36,412 bases of DNA, taken from the IMG/VR virus record IMGVR_UViG_3300034272_003023, positions 1-36,412 of that record; one strand, given 5' to 3'. Within the stretch, counting starts at the first letter, position 1. Each line of letters begins with the position of its first letter. Below the pieces are notes generated by a model that was given only the letters and a program-made list of their open reading frames with translations, was not told the DNA's origin and made no database searches. Made by a program: the position numbers and the translations under genes. Shown piece by piece: positions 13,707 through 20,797 of this stretch. This stretch comes from a virus.

Positions 13707-13778
13707 CGCGGGATAGAGCAGTGGTAGCTTACAAGGCTCATAACCTTGGGGTCGGAGGTTCGAGTCCTCCTCCCGCAA
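13707..13778 (+). tRNA. tRNA-Met(CAT), initiator-like
   Basis: A complete 72-base cloverleaf: acceptor 13707-13713/13771-13777, D arm GAGC/GCTT, anticodon stem CAAGG/CCTTG with loop CTCATAA (anticodon CAT), five-base variable loop, and T arm GGAGG-TTCGAGT-CCTCC. The first acceptor pair is C1-A72 (unpaired) and the D stem has A11-T24, both marks of bacterial initiator tRNA-fMet. The third mark, three G-C pairs in the anticodon stem, is broken: A-T sits where the first would be. CCA is not encoded (ACTA follows). It may supply initiator tRNA to the phage, or may be a diverged elongator. Confidence 0.9.
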
Positions 13779-13780
13779 CT

Positions 13781-13846
13781 AAGTAGACCTTCAAAAGGGC
13801 CCTTCCGTCTCTGCGTGAGCGGCTTGCTGGGCCCGGGTCTACTTTT
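13781..13846 (+). ncRNA. Structured hairpin after the tRNA
   Basis: AAGTAGACC (13781-13789) pairs perfectly with GGTCTACTT (13836-13844). Further in, GGGCCC (13797-13802) pairs with GGGCCC (13829-13834), and the tip can form CTGC-GTGA-GCGG with a GNRA loop. Only a short TTTT follows. It may end the tRNA transcript or be a processed RNA of its own; it is longer and better structured than the other terminators here. Confidence 0.6.
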
Positions 13847-13869
13847 CTAAAAAAAAGTTTAATAACGGA

Positions 13870-13900
13870 TTTGACAAAATCAAAATCTTTATTATACTTT
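13870..13900 (+). promoter_or_regulatory. Bacteroidota-type promoter of the large RNA
   Basis: TTTGACA begins at 13870, and TATACTTT lies at 13893-13900, 19 bases after the TTG. This places the transcript start near 13907. Confidence 0.6.
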
Positions 13901-13906
13901 AACAAC

Positions 13907-14724
13907 AAGTCGGGGAAACTCGGTGAGTTCTTTGAATTACAAAATTGGCGGTTTAGCGTCATTAGATAACCCCAGCGATGGGACTAAAGGGGATGAAAGG
14001 GTTTAGCGACTTGGGATTCTCGCAGGGCTTCGGTCTTGACAACTAAACAAAGTACCTACGACCAAGACCCTAACGGCAAGTGCTGAGGGGATGCGGTCAT
14101 CTCGATTTCGTGGAGAGTCGGGGTTGAGGTGGAGACACCAATAGGAAAAGGTACAGGTGACGGTTTGAGACATCCCGCCGGATGTTGTAAAGCTGAGTAC
14201 CAGTCCAAGGGGCTACCACGGGTTTAAACCCACCGTAGTCCTGCGAGACCGTGAACTGGCGGGTTCACAGAGAGGTGTGAAGCATTTTGTTCTCAAAAGG
14301 AACAGAACTTCTCTCGAAGCACATCTTTCCTTCTTCCACATTTGCTACATATCAAATGAATGATATTCTAAGATACAAGCAAAAGTCTTCGAGCGTTGAT
14401 ATTGAAAGGTGTCTAATCCTTCAGGTCATCGGACCAATGAAGGCATCGGTCGGACTGCAAGTCCCCTGGTGTTGATTGTGAAACTACTCGTGGGACGGCC
14501 ATCCCTTAGTGAGCTCGCAAGGCTTAAGAGATAGAACTAGCAGTTGAGTTGATGTCAACGAAAAGAGTGGTAGACTCAAATTACCGACACTGGCTGGATA
14601 CGTTAGGCAACTAGCGTGGACCGAGTGGGGAAGCAATAATCCCACTAAAGACTGGCCCTCTAAGCTCGTAGTCTCAGAGCATTAGCCAAACCCCCTTCCG
14701 TAAGGTTGGGGGTTTTTTGTTTTT
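13907..14724 (+). ncRNA. Large structured non-coding RNA, about 0.8 kb
   Basis: Roughly 780 bases between a promoter (13870) and a terminator (14688) hold no convincing gene but many perfect hairpins: GGTG-GAGA-CACC (14128-14139), CATCC/GGATG (14171-14184), CTAC..GGGT/ACCC..GTAG (14213-14238), GTGAAC/GTTCAC (14251-14268), GGACT/AGTCC (14452-14464), a stem with GCAA loop (14601-14616) and GTGGG/CCCAC (14625-14645). GGTCTTG (14032-14038) pairs with CAAGACC (14063-14069). GNRA loops recur. Size, structure, a tRNA next door and a phage setting recall the large ornate RNA classes GOLLD and ROOL; that assignment is a guess from context. tmRNA, RNase P and self-splicing intron hallmarks were not found. 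Confidence 0.8.
14688..14724 (+). terminator. Rho-independent terminator of the large RNA
   Basis: AACCCCC pairs with GGGGGTT (14708-14714); the inner CC-GTAA-GG can form a GNRA-capped tip. T-rich sequence follows. Confidence 0.85.
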
Positions 14725-14728
14725 AATA

Positions 14729-14760
14729 TTTGGTAGTTAAGTTTTTTTGTTTTATATTTG
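14729..14760 (+). promoter_or_regulatory. Bacteroidota-type promoter
   Basis: TTTG at 14729-14732 and TATATTTG at 14753-14760 with 20 bases between. The ATG at 14780 follows after a 19-base gap. Confidence 0.65.
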
Positions 14761-14779
14761 TGTAGTAAAACAAACCACC

Positions 14780-15067
14780 ATGAAACACGATACAGTTATC
14801 ATTCAGCACAACAAGATGGGGCAATTACTGACTCAGACATTCGAAAACGCAGGTCAGTTCAAATTGTTCTTAATCAGCATTCAGTCATCCCTGGAGATGA
14901 AACATGATTTTACTCATTTCAACGGAACTGATTTTATCATTCACATTCCCCAGAAACTTTTGACTAAGTGTGTCGTCTACACAAAATGTGTTAATGTTGA
15001 TAAAACCAACCCTTTGTCGAAAGCTTTCAAATCCCGTATGGAGGCTGAAGTAATCAAAGAGTCCTAA
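14780..15067 (+). CDS. Hypothetical protein
   Basis: The ATG at 14780 lies downstream of a TATATTTG promoter, so the longer frame from 14747 is rejected. The 95-residue product looks like a small alpha/beta protein: strands TVIIQHNKMG and DFIIHIPQK, a helix near residues 25-36, and a basic C-terminal helix. No family is recognised. It stands alone between the large RNA and a convergent gene pair. Confidence 0.7.
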   Translation: MKHDTVIIQHNKMGQLLTQTFENAGQFKLFLISIQSSLEMKHDFTHFNGTDFIIHIPQKLLTKCVVYTKCVNVDKTNPLSKAFKSRMEAEVIKES

Positions 15068-15115
15068 CCTCTCTGTTAGGTGGTGGAGCGACTAACAACC
15101 CGTTGGTCCCATAGG

Positions 15116-15144
15116 AAGGTCAGAGTTAGTCTCTGACCTTTTTT
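15116..15144. terminator. Bidirectional terminator
   Basis: GGTCAGAG (15118-15125) pairs with CTCTGACC (15131-15138), with A's before and six T after. It serves the plus-strand gene ending at 15067 and overlaps the end of the minus-strand gene. A second small hairpin, CCTAAC/GTTAGG, lies just upstream at 15063-15080. Confidence 0.8.
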
Positions 15145-15656
15145 CTTTCTAGAAAAACGCGTACACCAAGAACTTCTTGAAGCCGACTTTCAATCATAGT
15201 CTCTAAGCTTTCAAAGAGTTCACTTTCGGAATAAGGGTCATCAGTTAACAACCATTTCCAAACCTCTTCAATAGTTCCTTCGAACGTATCACCGTCTTCA
15301 TTTCCTACCTCTAAATTAGAATCTCCAAAGCCCCAATTTTGAATTATAACGCAGTTTATTTGAGTGTTGACATCAACCTCTGCTTGACTTAAATCAATTT
15401 CAATAAAAAAATTCCCATTTGTGATTGGAAATTCCCATTCTGTGGGTTCAAAAGTAAAATGCTCATCATCACGAGATAGATTTCTTATTGTTTTTTGGAA
15501 AAAAATTTCAGCACCTTCCTCGCCCAACTCGGCAATGATTGATTTGAAAAAATCATTTCTAGACATTCCCAAAAATGTAATTAATGTTGTAACGAATTCA
15601 GAGGGATAACCCCCCTTTTTTAAAAGTATTTTTATAATTTTATCAAAACTAACCAT
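15126..15656 (-). CDS. Hypothetical acidic protein
   Basis: A strongly acidic 176-residue protein; the start may be 15662 or 15656, both overlapping the end of the upstream zinc-finger gene by a few bases. It has a helical N-terminal part (about 1-60), a middle with beta strands and a Glu/Asp-rich C-terminal helix. No domain is recognised. It is the second gene of a two-gene minus-strand unit with the DnaJ-type zinc protein, so the two may act together. Confidence 0.7.
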   Translation of the reverse strand: MVSFDKIIKILLKKGGYPSEFVTTLITFLGMSRNDFFKSIIAELGEEGAEIFFQKTIRNLSRDDEHFTFEPTEWEFPITNGNFFIEIDLSQAEVDVNTQINCVIIQNWGFGDSNLEVGNEDGDTFEGTIEEVWKWLLTDDPYSESELFESLETMIESRLQEVLGVRVFLERKKVRD

Positions 15657-16428
15657 GCTCATTCCATCTGAGGTAATCGTTTATATCGGATTTCTTAAAA
15701 TAAAAGTTTTGAATTAAATTTCCCATAAGTTTTTGACTGATAACTATTTTAGCAGCATAATATCCAGGATTTTTCAAAGTAAAACTCAAAGGTACCTCAC
15801 TTGAACTTTGATTTAACATAATGATGTTTTTCAAAGTAATTGGCTCATTATCATTTAATGCTTCTGAATAGTATTTCAAGTCATTCGGGTTGGTAAAAAT
15901 ACTTGTAAAGGTGGGCATTGAAAAAACTGTTTCGGATTCAACCTCGCCAAAACCTTCACATTCACCACAATCTTCAGCGCCCCTTCCATTACACCAGGAA
16001 CATTCAACTTCACCAGCCCCGTTGCATTCAGCACAAGTATCACCCTCATCATCAACACCAGCTCCATCACAATCAGGACATTCAACCATACCACCGCCCT
16101 CGCAGTTTTCACAATCAATATCACCACTACCATCACATTGTTCACATTCTACTCTTTGTGGGTAAAAATCTGCTTCAAAAGAATAAAGTAATCCAACATC
16201 CGGGAGTTTGGAAAGTATCTCCTGTAGAGAATAATTGGGATTAACACTCCATATAAAATAACAAAAGATAAATAATTTAAAAAAATCTTCCTCCGATAAA
16301 CCATCAAAAAAATGGCCCAGCTCGGTTACAAATAGTTCAAATTTTTTGGAAAATTGAATATTTTCCCCCAGATTTGAATATCTTGGTTCTAATTTTTTTG
16401 CTAATTTGTAAAAGGCTTGGTCTTTCAT
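15649..16428 (-). CDS. Protein with DnaJ-type Cys-rich zinc-binding region
   Basis: A 259-residue protein starting at the ATG at 16428; the longer frame relies on a TTG and covers a TATTTAT motif. The middle, about residues 95-162, has six CxxC motifs spaced by Gly/Asp/Glu-rich linkers (CEQC, CENC, CPDC, CAEC, CSWC, CGEC), several of the CxxCxGxG form of the DnaJ central zinc domain, which has four. There is no J domain; the N-terminal 90 residues are helical and the C-terminal 90 mixed. It may bind unfolded protein or nucleic acid. The spacing suggests three zinc sites (inference). Confidence 0.8.
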   Translation of the reverse strand: MKDQAFYKLAKKLEPRYSNLGENIQFSKKFELFVTELGHFFDGLSEEDFFKLFIFCYFIWSVNPNYSLQEILSKLPDVGLLYSFEADFYPQRVECEQCDGSGDIDCENCEGGGMVECPDCDGAGVDDEGDTCAECNGAGEVECSWCNGRGAEDCGECEGFGEVESETVFSMPTFTSIFTNPNDLKYYSEALNDNEPITLKNIIMLNQSSSEVPLSFTLKNPGYYAAKIVISQKLMGNLIQNFYFKKSDINDYLRWNEHG

Positions 16429-16440
16429 AATACTATCTAA

Positions 16441-16447
16441 ATAAATA
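16441..16447 (-). promoter_or_regulatory. Candidate late promoter motif TATTTAT (minus strand)
   Basis: On the minus strand the motif lies 12 bases before the ATG at 16428 and helps to choose that start. Confidence 0.4.
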
Positions 16448-16512
16448 TCCAAAAAATTTCTTTGATTGTCTTAACTTTTTGGTCATTTACTTTTACATTT
16501 AAAAAAAAAACT

Positions 16513-16923
16513 ATGGAAGTCAAAGTAACCAAAGAAGAAATTTTTAGCAATCCAAATGATTATGAACTAGGCCGTTTAGTTCGACGCAAATATTGGGAGC
16601 AAAACGAAGAAGAAATTATGAATAATCATGATGAACATGTTGGGCTTATTATCGGTGAAGATGGATTGGTTCAAAGTATTTTAAAACCAGAGGAAATGAA
16701 CCAAACTTGTGAAATCTGTGGTGACCCAACCTACAGAATTTCAAGTGAACATTTGGTGGGTTATAATCACATGGAGTGTGTGTTAAAAAGAGACAATGAA
16801 TACGACGCTTGTGTACTTTGTGGAAGACAAACTTCATACAAACGAAGCACCCCAATTGACCTTAGAATCGGCTATATTGAAGGTGCTGGGCAAGCTTGTG
16901 ACGGAACATGCAGAAAAGTATAA
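16513..16923 (+). CDS. Hypothetical zinc-binding protein
   Basis: The 136-residue protein starts at 16513 after a run of A's; the longer frame from 16462 is unlikely because it crosses the promoter-like region. It has two Cys pairs, CEICG near residue 66 and CVLCG near 98, a HMEC near 86 and a final CDGTC, a pattern fitting two zinc sites. The N-terminal 60 residues are acidic and helical. No family is recognised. It may be a small DNA- or protein-binding factor. Confidence 0.7.
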   Translation: MEVKVTKEEIFSNPNDYELGRLVRRKYWEQNEEEIMNNHDEHVGLIIGEDGLVQSILKPEEMNQTCEICGDPTYRISSEHLVGYNHMECVLKRDNEYDACVLCGRQTSYKRSTPIDLRIGYIEGAGQACDGTCRKV

Positions 16924-16955
16924 TTTGATTCTGTAACTTTCTTCAACTATATTTA
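16924..16955 (+). promoter_or_regulatory. Bacteroidota-type promoter of the glycosyltransferase genes
   Basis: TTTG at 16924-16927 and TATATTTA at 16948-16955 with 20 bases between; 5 bases separate it from the ATG at 16961. Confidence 0.5.
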
Positions 16956-16960
16956 AACAC

Positions 16961-18208
16961 ATGAATACAAAGAAACCATCAGCCATAGTTTATGGATGGC
17001 ATACATTAGGAGAAGTTGTATTGATTTCAGACATTTATTGGGAAGAGGGTCTCCATGATGAGATTAATCTTTATTCACTTCCCTACACCGGAGATGTTGT
17101 TGGGGATTATACAAAATACAACCCAGACTTAATCATAAGTTTCGACCAAGAAATCGATATTCCCCACTTTCACCTAACAAGATATCACATCCACTACGAT
17201 GAACTTATCCCTGATATGATTTTGGCAAATGTGGTTGTTTGTCAATCTACTTTTAGGCATTCAACAAACTACAGACCTCGGTTTTCAATCTTTACACCTA
17301 CCTATAAAACAGGTGATAGAATTTTTAGGACCTATGAGGGTTTGAAAAATCAAATCTATAACAATTGGGAATGGGTTGTCGTAGATGATTCCCCTGATGA
17401 TGAAACCTGGGAGAAGTTGCAACAGATAGCTCGTAAGGACTATAGAGTAAAACTTCACCGCATTTATCCATTAACGGGGGGGAATGTTGGCTTGGCTAAA
17501 AACCGAGCAGCTAGCCTATGTGATGGTGATTGGATTGTGGAGTTGGACCACGACGATACTCTAACTAATGAGTGCCTATCCGAAGCTAATGATGCCATTG
17601 CAAAATACCCAGATGCTGGATTTCTCTATACGGATTGCGCTGAGATGTATGACGATGGTGAACCAAAATACTACGACCACGACTGGACTGGTGACTGGTA
17701 TGCTAGGCATGATAACTATTTTGATTTTGGTTATGCTGGACACACTTGGGTAGATGTCGATGGAGAAGCTAGACTTGCACATCACTACCCTGATATTAAC
17801 CCTTTGACAATTAGATTTAATATCTCAATGCCCAACCACGCTAAAATGTGGGATAGAAAGGTTTACCTTGAAATGGGGGGGCATAACAAATTCATTCCTG
17901 TTGCTGATGACTTAGAAATTAATATTCGTACTTTTTTGAACACAAAAATCATTCATTTGAAAAAGGTATTGTATTTGCAGTACAACAACAGAAACAGCAC
18001 TGTTGATAACAACTCCACGGATATTAACCGTAGAGCAAGACTAATTAAAGACCACTATGATAAGGCCATCAATGACCGAATTATAGAACTTGGATATGAG
18101 GATTGGAATTGGGATGAACAAGAACAACACTCACAAAAATGCCAAAACTCCGGAGGACCTCGCCGTTATTTTGAGGCTGAACAAGTAATGAATTACATCT
18201 ATGAATAA
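16961..18208 (+). CDS. Family 2 glycosyltransferase
   Basis: A 415-residue protein with a helical/beta N-terminal part of about 105 residues and a GT-A glycosyltransferase domain after it: FSIFTPTYKTGDR, VVVDDSPDD, a NVGLAKNRA block and the metal-binding ELDHDD. It should move a sugar from a nucleotide sugar to a glycan or protein. It overlaps the next glycosyltransferase by 8 bases and forms a cassette with UDP-galactopyranose mutase. Two seven-G tracts (17476, 17875) lie inside the gene and could slip. The sugar and acceptor are unknown; virion glycosylation or host surface change are both possible. Confidence 0.88.
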   Translation: MNTKKPSAIVYGWHTLGEVVLISDIYWEEGLHDEINLYSLPYTGDVVGDYTKYNPDLIISFDQEIDIPHFHLTRYHIHYDELIPDMILANVVVCQSTFRHSTNYRPRFSIFTPTYKTGDRIFRTYEGLKNQIYNNWEWVVVDDSPDDETWEKLQQIARKDYRVKLHRIYPLTGGNVGLAKNRAASLCDGDWIVELDHDDTLTNECLSEANDAIAKYPDAGFLYTDCAEMYDDGEPKYYDHDWTGDWYARHDNYFDFGYAGHTWVDVDGEARLAHHYPDINPLTIRFNISMPNHAKMWDRKVYLEMGGHNKFIPVADDLEINIRTFLNTKIIHLKKVLYLQYNNRNSTVDNNSTDINRRARLIKDHYDKAINDRIIELGYEDWNWDEQEQHSQKCQNSGGPRRYFEAEQVMNYIYE

Positions 18209-19361
18209 CAAAAAAACAAAAATCGTTTTAAATGCGATGGTGGCTAACGAAGCCAGAACCATCACCAGAATGTTGGAATCAGTATATCTATACATTGACT
18301 ACTGGGTAATCCAGGATAATGGCTCAAAGGATGGTACTCAGGATATTATTCGCAATTTCTTTGCTGAGAAAAATATTCCAGGGTTTCTTTATGAAACTGA
18401 ATGGTTGTTTCCTGGTTTTAACCGTGACCACGCACTTCAAGAGTGTTTAAAAACCGACCATGGTTGTGATTGGATTCTTCGAATGGATGCCGATGAGTGT
18501 TTGGAGGTTGATGAAGATTTTGATTGGTCAATCCTTGAAGACACAAGCGTTGACTCATATAACATCATCGTCAGAAGTTTCAATACTCGTTACTTTAGAA
18601 CTTGGATGTGGAATGCTCGCCGTCCTTGGTTCTTCCAGCACGATAAACGTCACGAAACTATTCACCTACCTGAAATCGGTGAGGGATTCCAGCGTCTAAC
18701 CCTTCCTGAGGGTTTCCGTCACATCGTAACCAACGACGGACAAACTTGGTTTGCACCTCGTAAGTTCTTGCGTGATGCACTGGAGCTTGAAATTGATAAG
18801 GTAGTTGGTGATACCATACTTGAAGACCACTACCACCTTTGGTATGTAGGTAAGAGCTACGCTGACTGCTACGGTAAACCAAGTGAGCTTGCCTTTGGCA
18901 AAGACCATTCAGATGAGTATGCAAGACGAGCTATTTACTACTTCAAACATTTCTTGCGTATTTCTCACAACTACTATGAAACTGGAAAACCAGCTCGTCA
19001 TGATGAAATGGCGTACATGACTTTCATTTTGATGGCATCAGCTATGGAATTCCGTGGCGAGATTCAAGAAGCTTTCGATACAATTGTTCAAGCCGAGGCT
19101 TTTGCCCCAGAGCGAAATGAACACCTCCTGTATTGGGCTTTGATGTTAGAGAATCAAGAACGTTACGATGAAGTTTTGCGACTCATAGACCTTATGATGT
19201 TACCTGAGAAAAAGAATCCATTTCCTCAATTGTGTTTCTTGATTGAAAACCGCGCATACACCGATACGTCAAACTTCTTGGCTGAGTGGAAAGAGAAAAT
19301 TATGCGTCGAATTAACGAACCAGTATTAAGTAATCAGGGTGTTGACTTTGATTTCGAATAA
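18201..19361 (+). CDS. Family 2 glycosyltransferase with C-terminal helical repeats
   Basis: A 386-residue protein opening with KIVLNAMVANEARTI, then DNGSKDGTQD and the metal-binding MDADE near residue 98, typical of family 2 transferases that act on lipid- or protein-linked glycans. The last 120 residues are helical and may form TPR-like repeats. It overlaps both neighbours, so the three genes 16961-20451 are co-translated. It may form with the preceding gene a two-step sugar-adding system using the UDP-galactofuranose made by the next enzyme. Confidence 0.88.
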   Translation: MNNKKTKIVLNAMVANEARTITRMLESVYLYIDYWVIQDNGSKDGTQDIIRNFFAEKNIPGFLYETEWLFPGFNRDHALQECLKTDHGCDWILRMDADECLEVDEDFDWSILEDTSVDSYNIIVRSFNTRYFRTWMWNARRPWFFQHDKRHETIHLPEIGEGFQRLTLPEGFRHIVTNDGQTWFAPRKFLRDALELEIDKVVGDTILEDHYHLWYVGKSYADCYGKPSELAFGKDHSDEYARRAIYYFKHFLRISHNYYETGKPARHDEMAYMTFILMASAMEFRGEIQEAFDTIVQAEAFAPERNEHLLYWALMLENQERYDEVLRLIDLMMLPEKKNPFPQLCFLIENRAYTDTSNFLAEWKEKIMRRINEPVLSNQGVDFDFE

Positions 19362-20451
19362 GAAATATGATTATGTGATTGTGGGCTCCGGCTTATTCGG
19401 AGCCACATGTGCCTATGAACTTTCCAAAAAGTTCAAGTGTTTGGTAATTGACAAGCGTTCGCATATAGGGGGGAACTGCTACACCGAAAACTTGGATGGA
19501 ATTCATATACACAAATATGGAGCCCACATTTTCCACACTTCAGACAAACAAATTTGGGATTGGGTAAATCAGTTTGCTGAGTTTAAACAATTTGTAAACT
19601 CACCCATTGCAAACTATAAGGATGAACTTTATTCATTGCCTTTTAATATGTGGACCTTCCACCAACTCTGGGGTGTTAAAACAGCAGAGGAAGCAAAAGC
19701 AAAGATTGAGAGTCAAAAGTTTACCGGAACAATTACAAACCTTGAAGAACAAGCCAGGTCAATGGTTGGTGATGATATCTATTACAAGCTAATCAAGGGT
19801 TACACCGAAAAGCAGTGGGGTAAGAAGTGCACTGAACTACCAGCCTCAATTATTAAAAGACTTCCGGTCAGATTCACCTGGGACAACAATTACTTCAACG
19901 ACAAGTACCAAGGTATTCCAATTGGTGGCTACACTCAGATTTTCGAAAAACTTTTAGAGGGAATTGAAGTTCAATTAAACGTGGATTTTTTTGAAAAACG
20001 AAATTACTACGAGTCAATAGCTGAAAAGATAATTTATACTGGACCCATCGACCAGTTTTTCAATTATGAATTTGGCCGATTGGAATATCGAAGCCTTCGT
20101 TGGGAGAATGTGTACATTCATACCGATAGTTTCCAAGGACATCCAGTTGTAAACTACACTGATGAGGAAACTCCCTTTACAAGAATTTTAGAACATAAGT
20201 TTTTCGATAATCAAAATCAAAAGAGAAGTTATGTAAGCAAAGAGTTCCCTTGTGATTATACTGGAGAAAATGACCCTTACTATCCTATAAGAGATGCTCG
20301 CAACACGGATGTTTACCTGCAGTATAAAAATCTAGCTGAGCAGTTCTCACAATATATTTTTGGTGGAAGACTCGGGACCTACGCATATTACGATATGCAT
20401 CAGGTTATCGCCCAGGCTTTAACAACAGTTAATAAACTGATTCAAAATTAA
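19339..20451 (+). CDS. glf: UDP-galactopyranose mutase
   Basis: This FAD enzyme turns UDP-galactopyranose into UDP-galactofuranose. The 370-residue protein has the FAD site VGSGLFGA near residues 16-23, the RSHIGGNCYT motif, HKYGAHIFHT, the KGYTEKQWG block, and the conserved RSLRWE and C-terminal GRLGTYAYYDM. Its length matches the family. No in-frame ATG is available; GTG at 19339 or TTG at 19342 must serve, overlapping the preceding gene by about 23 bases. It should supply galactofuranose to the two preceding glycosyltransferases. Confidence 0.93.
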   Translation: MLTLISNKKYDYVIVGSGLFGATCAYELSKKFKCLVIDKRSHIGGNCYTENLDGIHIHKYGAHIFHTSDKQIWDWVNQFAEFKQFVNSPIANYKDELYSLPFNMWTFHQLWGVKTAEEAKAKIESQKFTGTITNLEEQARSMVGDDIYYKLIKGYTEKQWGKKCTELPASIIKRLPVRFTWDNNYFNDKYQGIPIGGYTQIFEKLLEGIEVQLNVDFFEKRNYYESIAEKIIYTGPIDQFFNYEFGRLEYRSLRWENVYIHTDSFQGHPVVNYTDEETPFTRILEHKFFDNQNQKRSYVSKEFPCDYTGENDPYYPIRDARNTDVYLQYKNLAEQFSQYIFGGRLGTYAYYDMHQVIAQALTTVNKLIQN

Positions 20452-20725
20452 TATCTGTTGCGCAAAGCAAGTCGTTAGAGACTCTAGCCATTGAGTTAAT
20501 AATGGTTTGAGATATTAAAGATGAAATTTCAGTTTGGTTGACCTTGGGAGTTTTTGTGTGTACTTTAATACCATAAACCCAATCGCACATAGCAGTTTTA
20601 ACAGGGGCTCTAAACAAGAAAGTAAGCTCCAAAGAATCAACATCTTTGAAGGCCGGATTCTTTTTCTGAAGAGTTGTTAAAATCTTCTCCAAAGATTTTC
20701 TCATAATTAGGTTCTTGTCGGCCAC
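20429..20725 (-). CDS. Hypothetical protein
   Basis: A basic protein of up to 98 residues, tail to tail with glf and overlapping it by 23 bases. The long form needs a GTG start (20725); an ATG at 20704 would give 91 residues. It reads as an alpha/beta domain with a helix at 8-21, strands near 30-40 and 44-57 and a helix near 66-80. A TATTTATATTTG sequence at 20742-20753 lies upstream on its strand. No family is recognised. Confidence 0.65.
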   Translation of the reverse strand: MADKNLIMRKSLEKILTTLQKKNPAFKDVDSLELTFLFRAPVKTAMCDWVYGIKVHTKTPKVNQTEISSLISQTIINSMARVSNDLLCATDINFESVY

Positions 20726-20746
20726 AACGCATAATTTTGTACAAAT

Positions 20747-20753
20747 ATAAATA
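20747..20753 (-). promoter_or_regulatory. Candidate late promoter motif TATTTAT (minus strand)
   Basis: On the minus strand TATTTATATTTG combines the TATTTAT motif with a TATATTTG host-type element, 21 bases or more before the possible starts of the 20429-20725 gene. Confidence 0.35.
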
Positions 20754-20762
20754 CTTTGTTTG

Positions 20763-20793
20763 TTGTTTGTGAAATAATTTTTTTATATCTTTG
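20763..20793 (+). promoter_or_regulatory. Bacteroidota-type promoter of umuD-like gene, probably leaderless
   Basis: TTG at 20763-20765 and TATCTTTG at 20786-20793 are 20 bases apart; the ATG at 20798 follows after exactly 4 bases. Confidence 0.65.
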
Positions 20794-20797
20794 AACT

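Noticed and set aside
13523-13962. Minus-strand reading frames over the tRNA and hairpin
   Set aside because: They cross a tRNA and well-formed RNA structures and begin without signals.
14287-14475. A 62-residue reading frame inside the large RNA
   Set aside because: It uses a non-ATG start, has no ribosome site, and lies across several stable hairpins; it is probably chance.
13907-14724. tmRNA, RNase P RNA or a self-splicing intron
   Set aside because: There is no tRNA-like end with a CCA, no tag reading frame, no RNase P core motif that I recognise, no domain-V-like hairpin of group II introns and no group I P7 core.
15890-16244. Plus-strand Pro/Ser/His-rich frames opposite the zinc region
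   Set aside because: They are shadows of the repeated CxxC-Gly codons on the minus strand.
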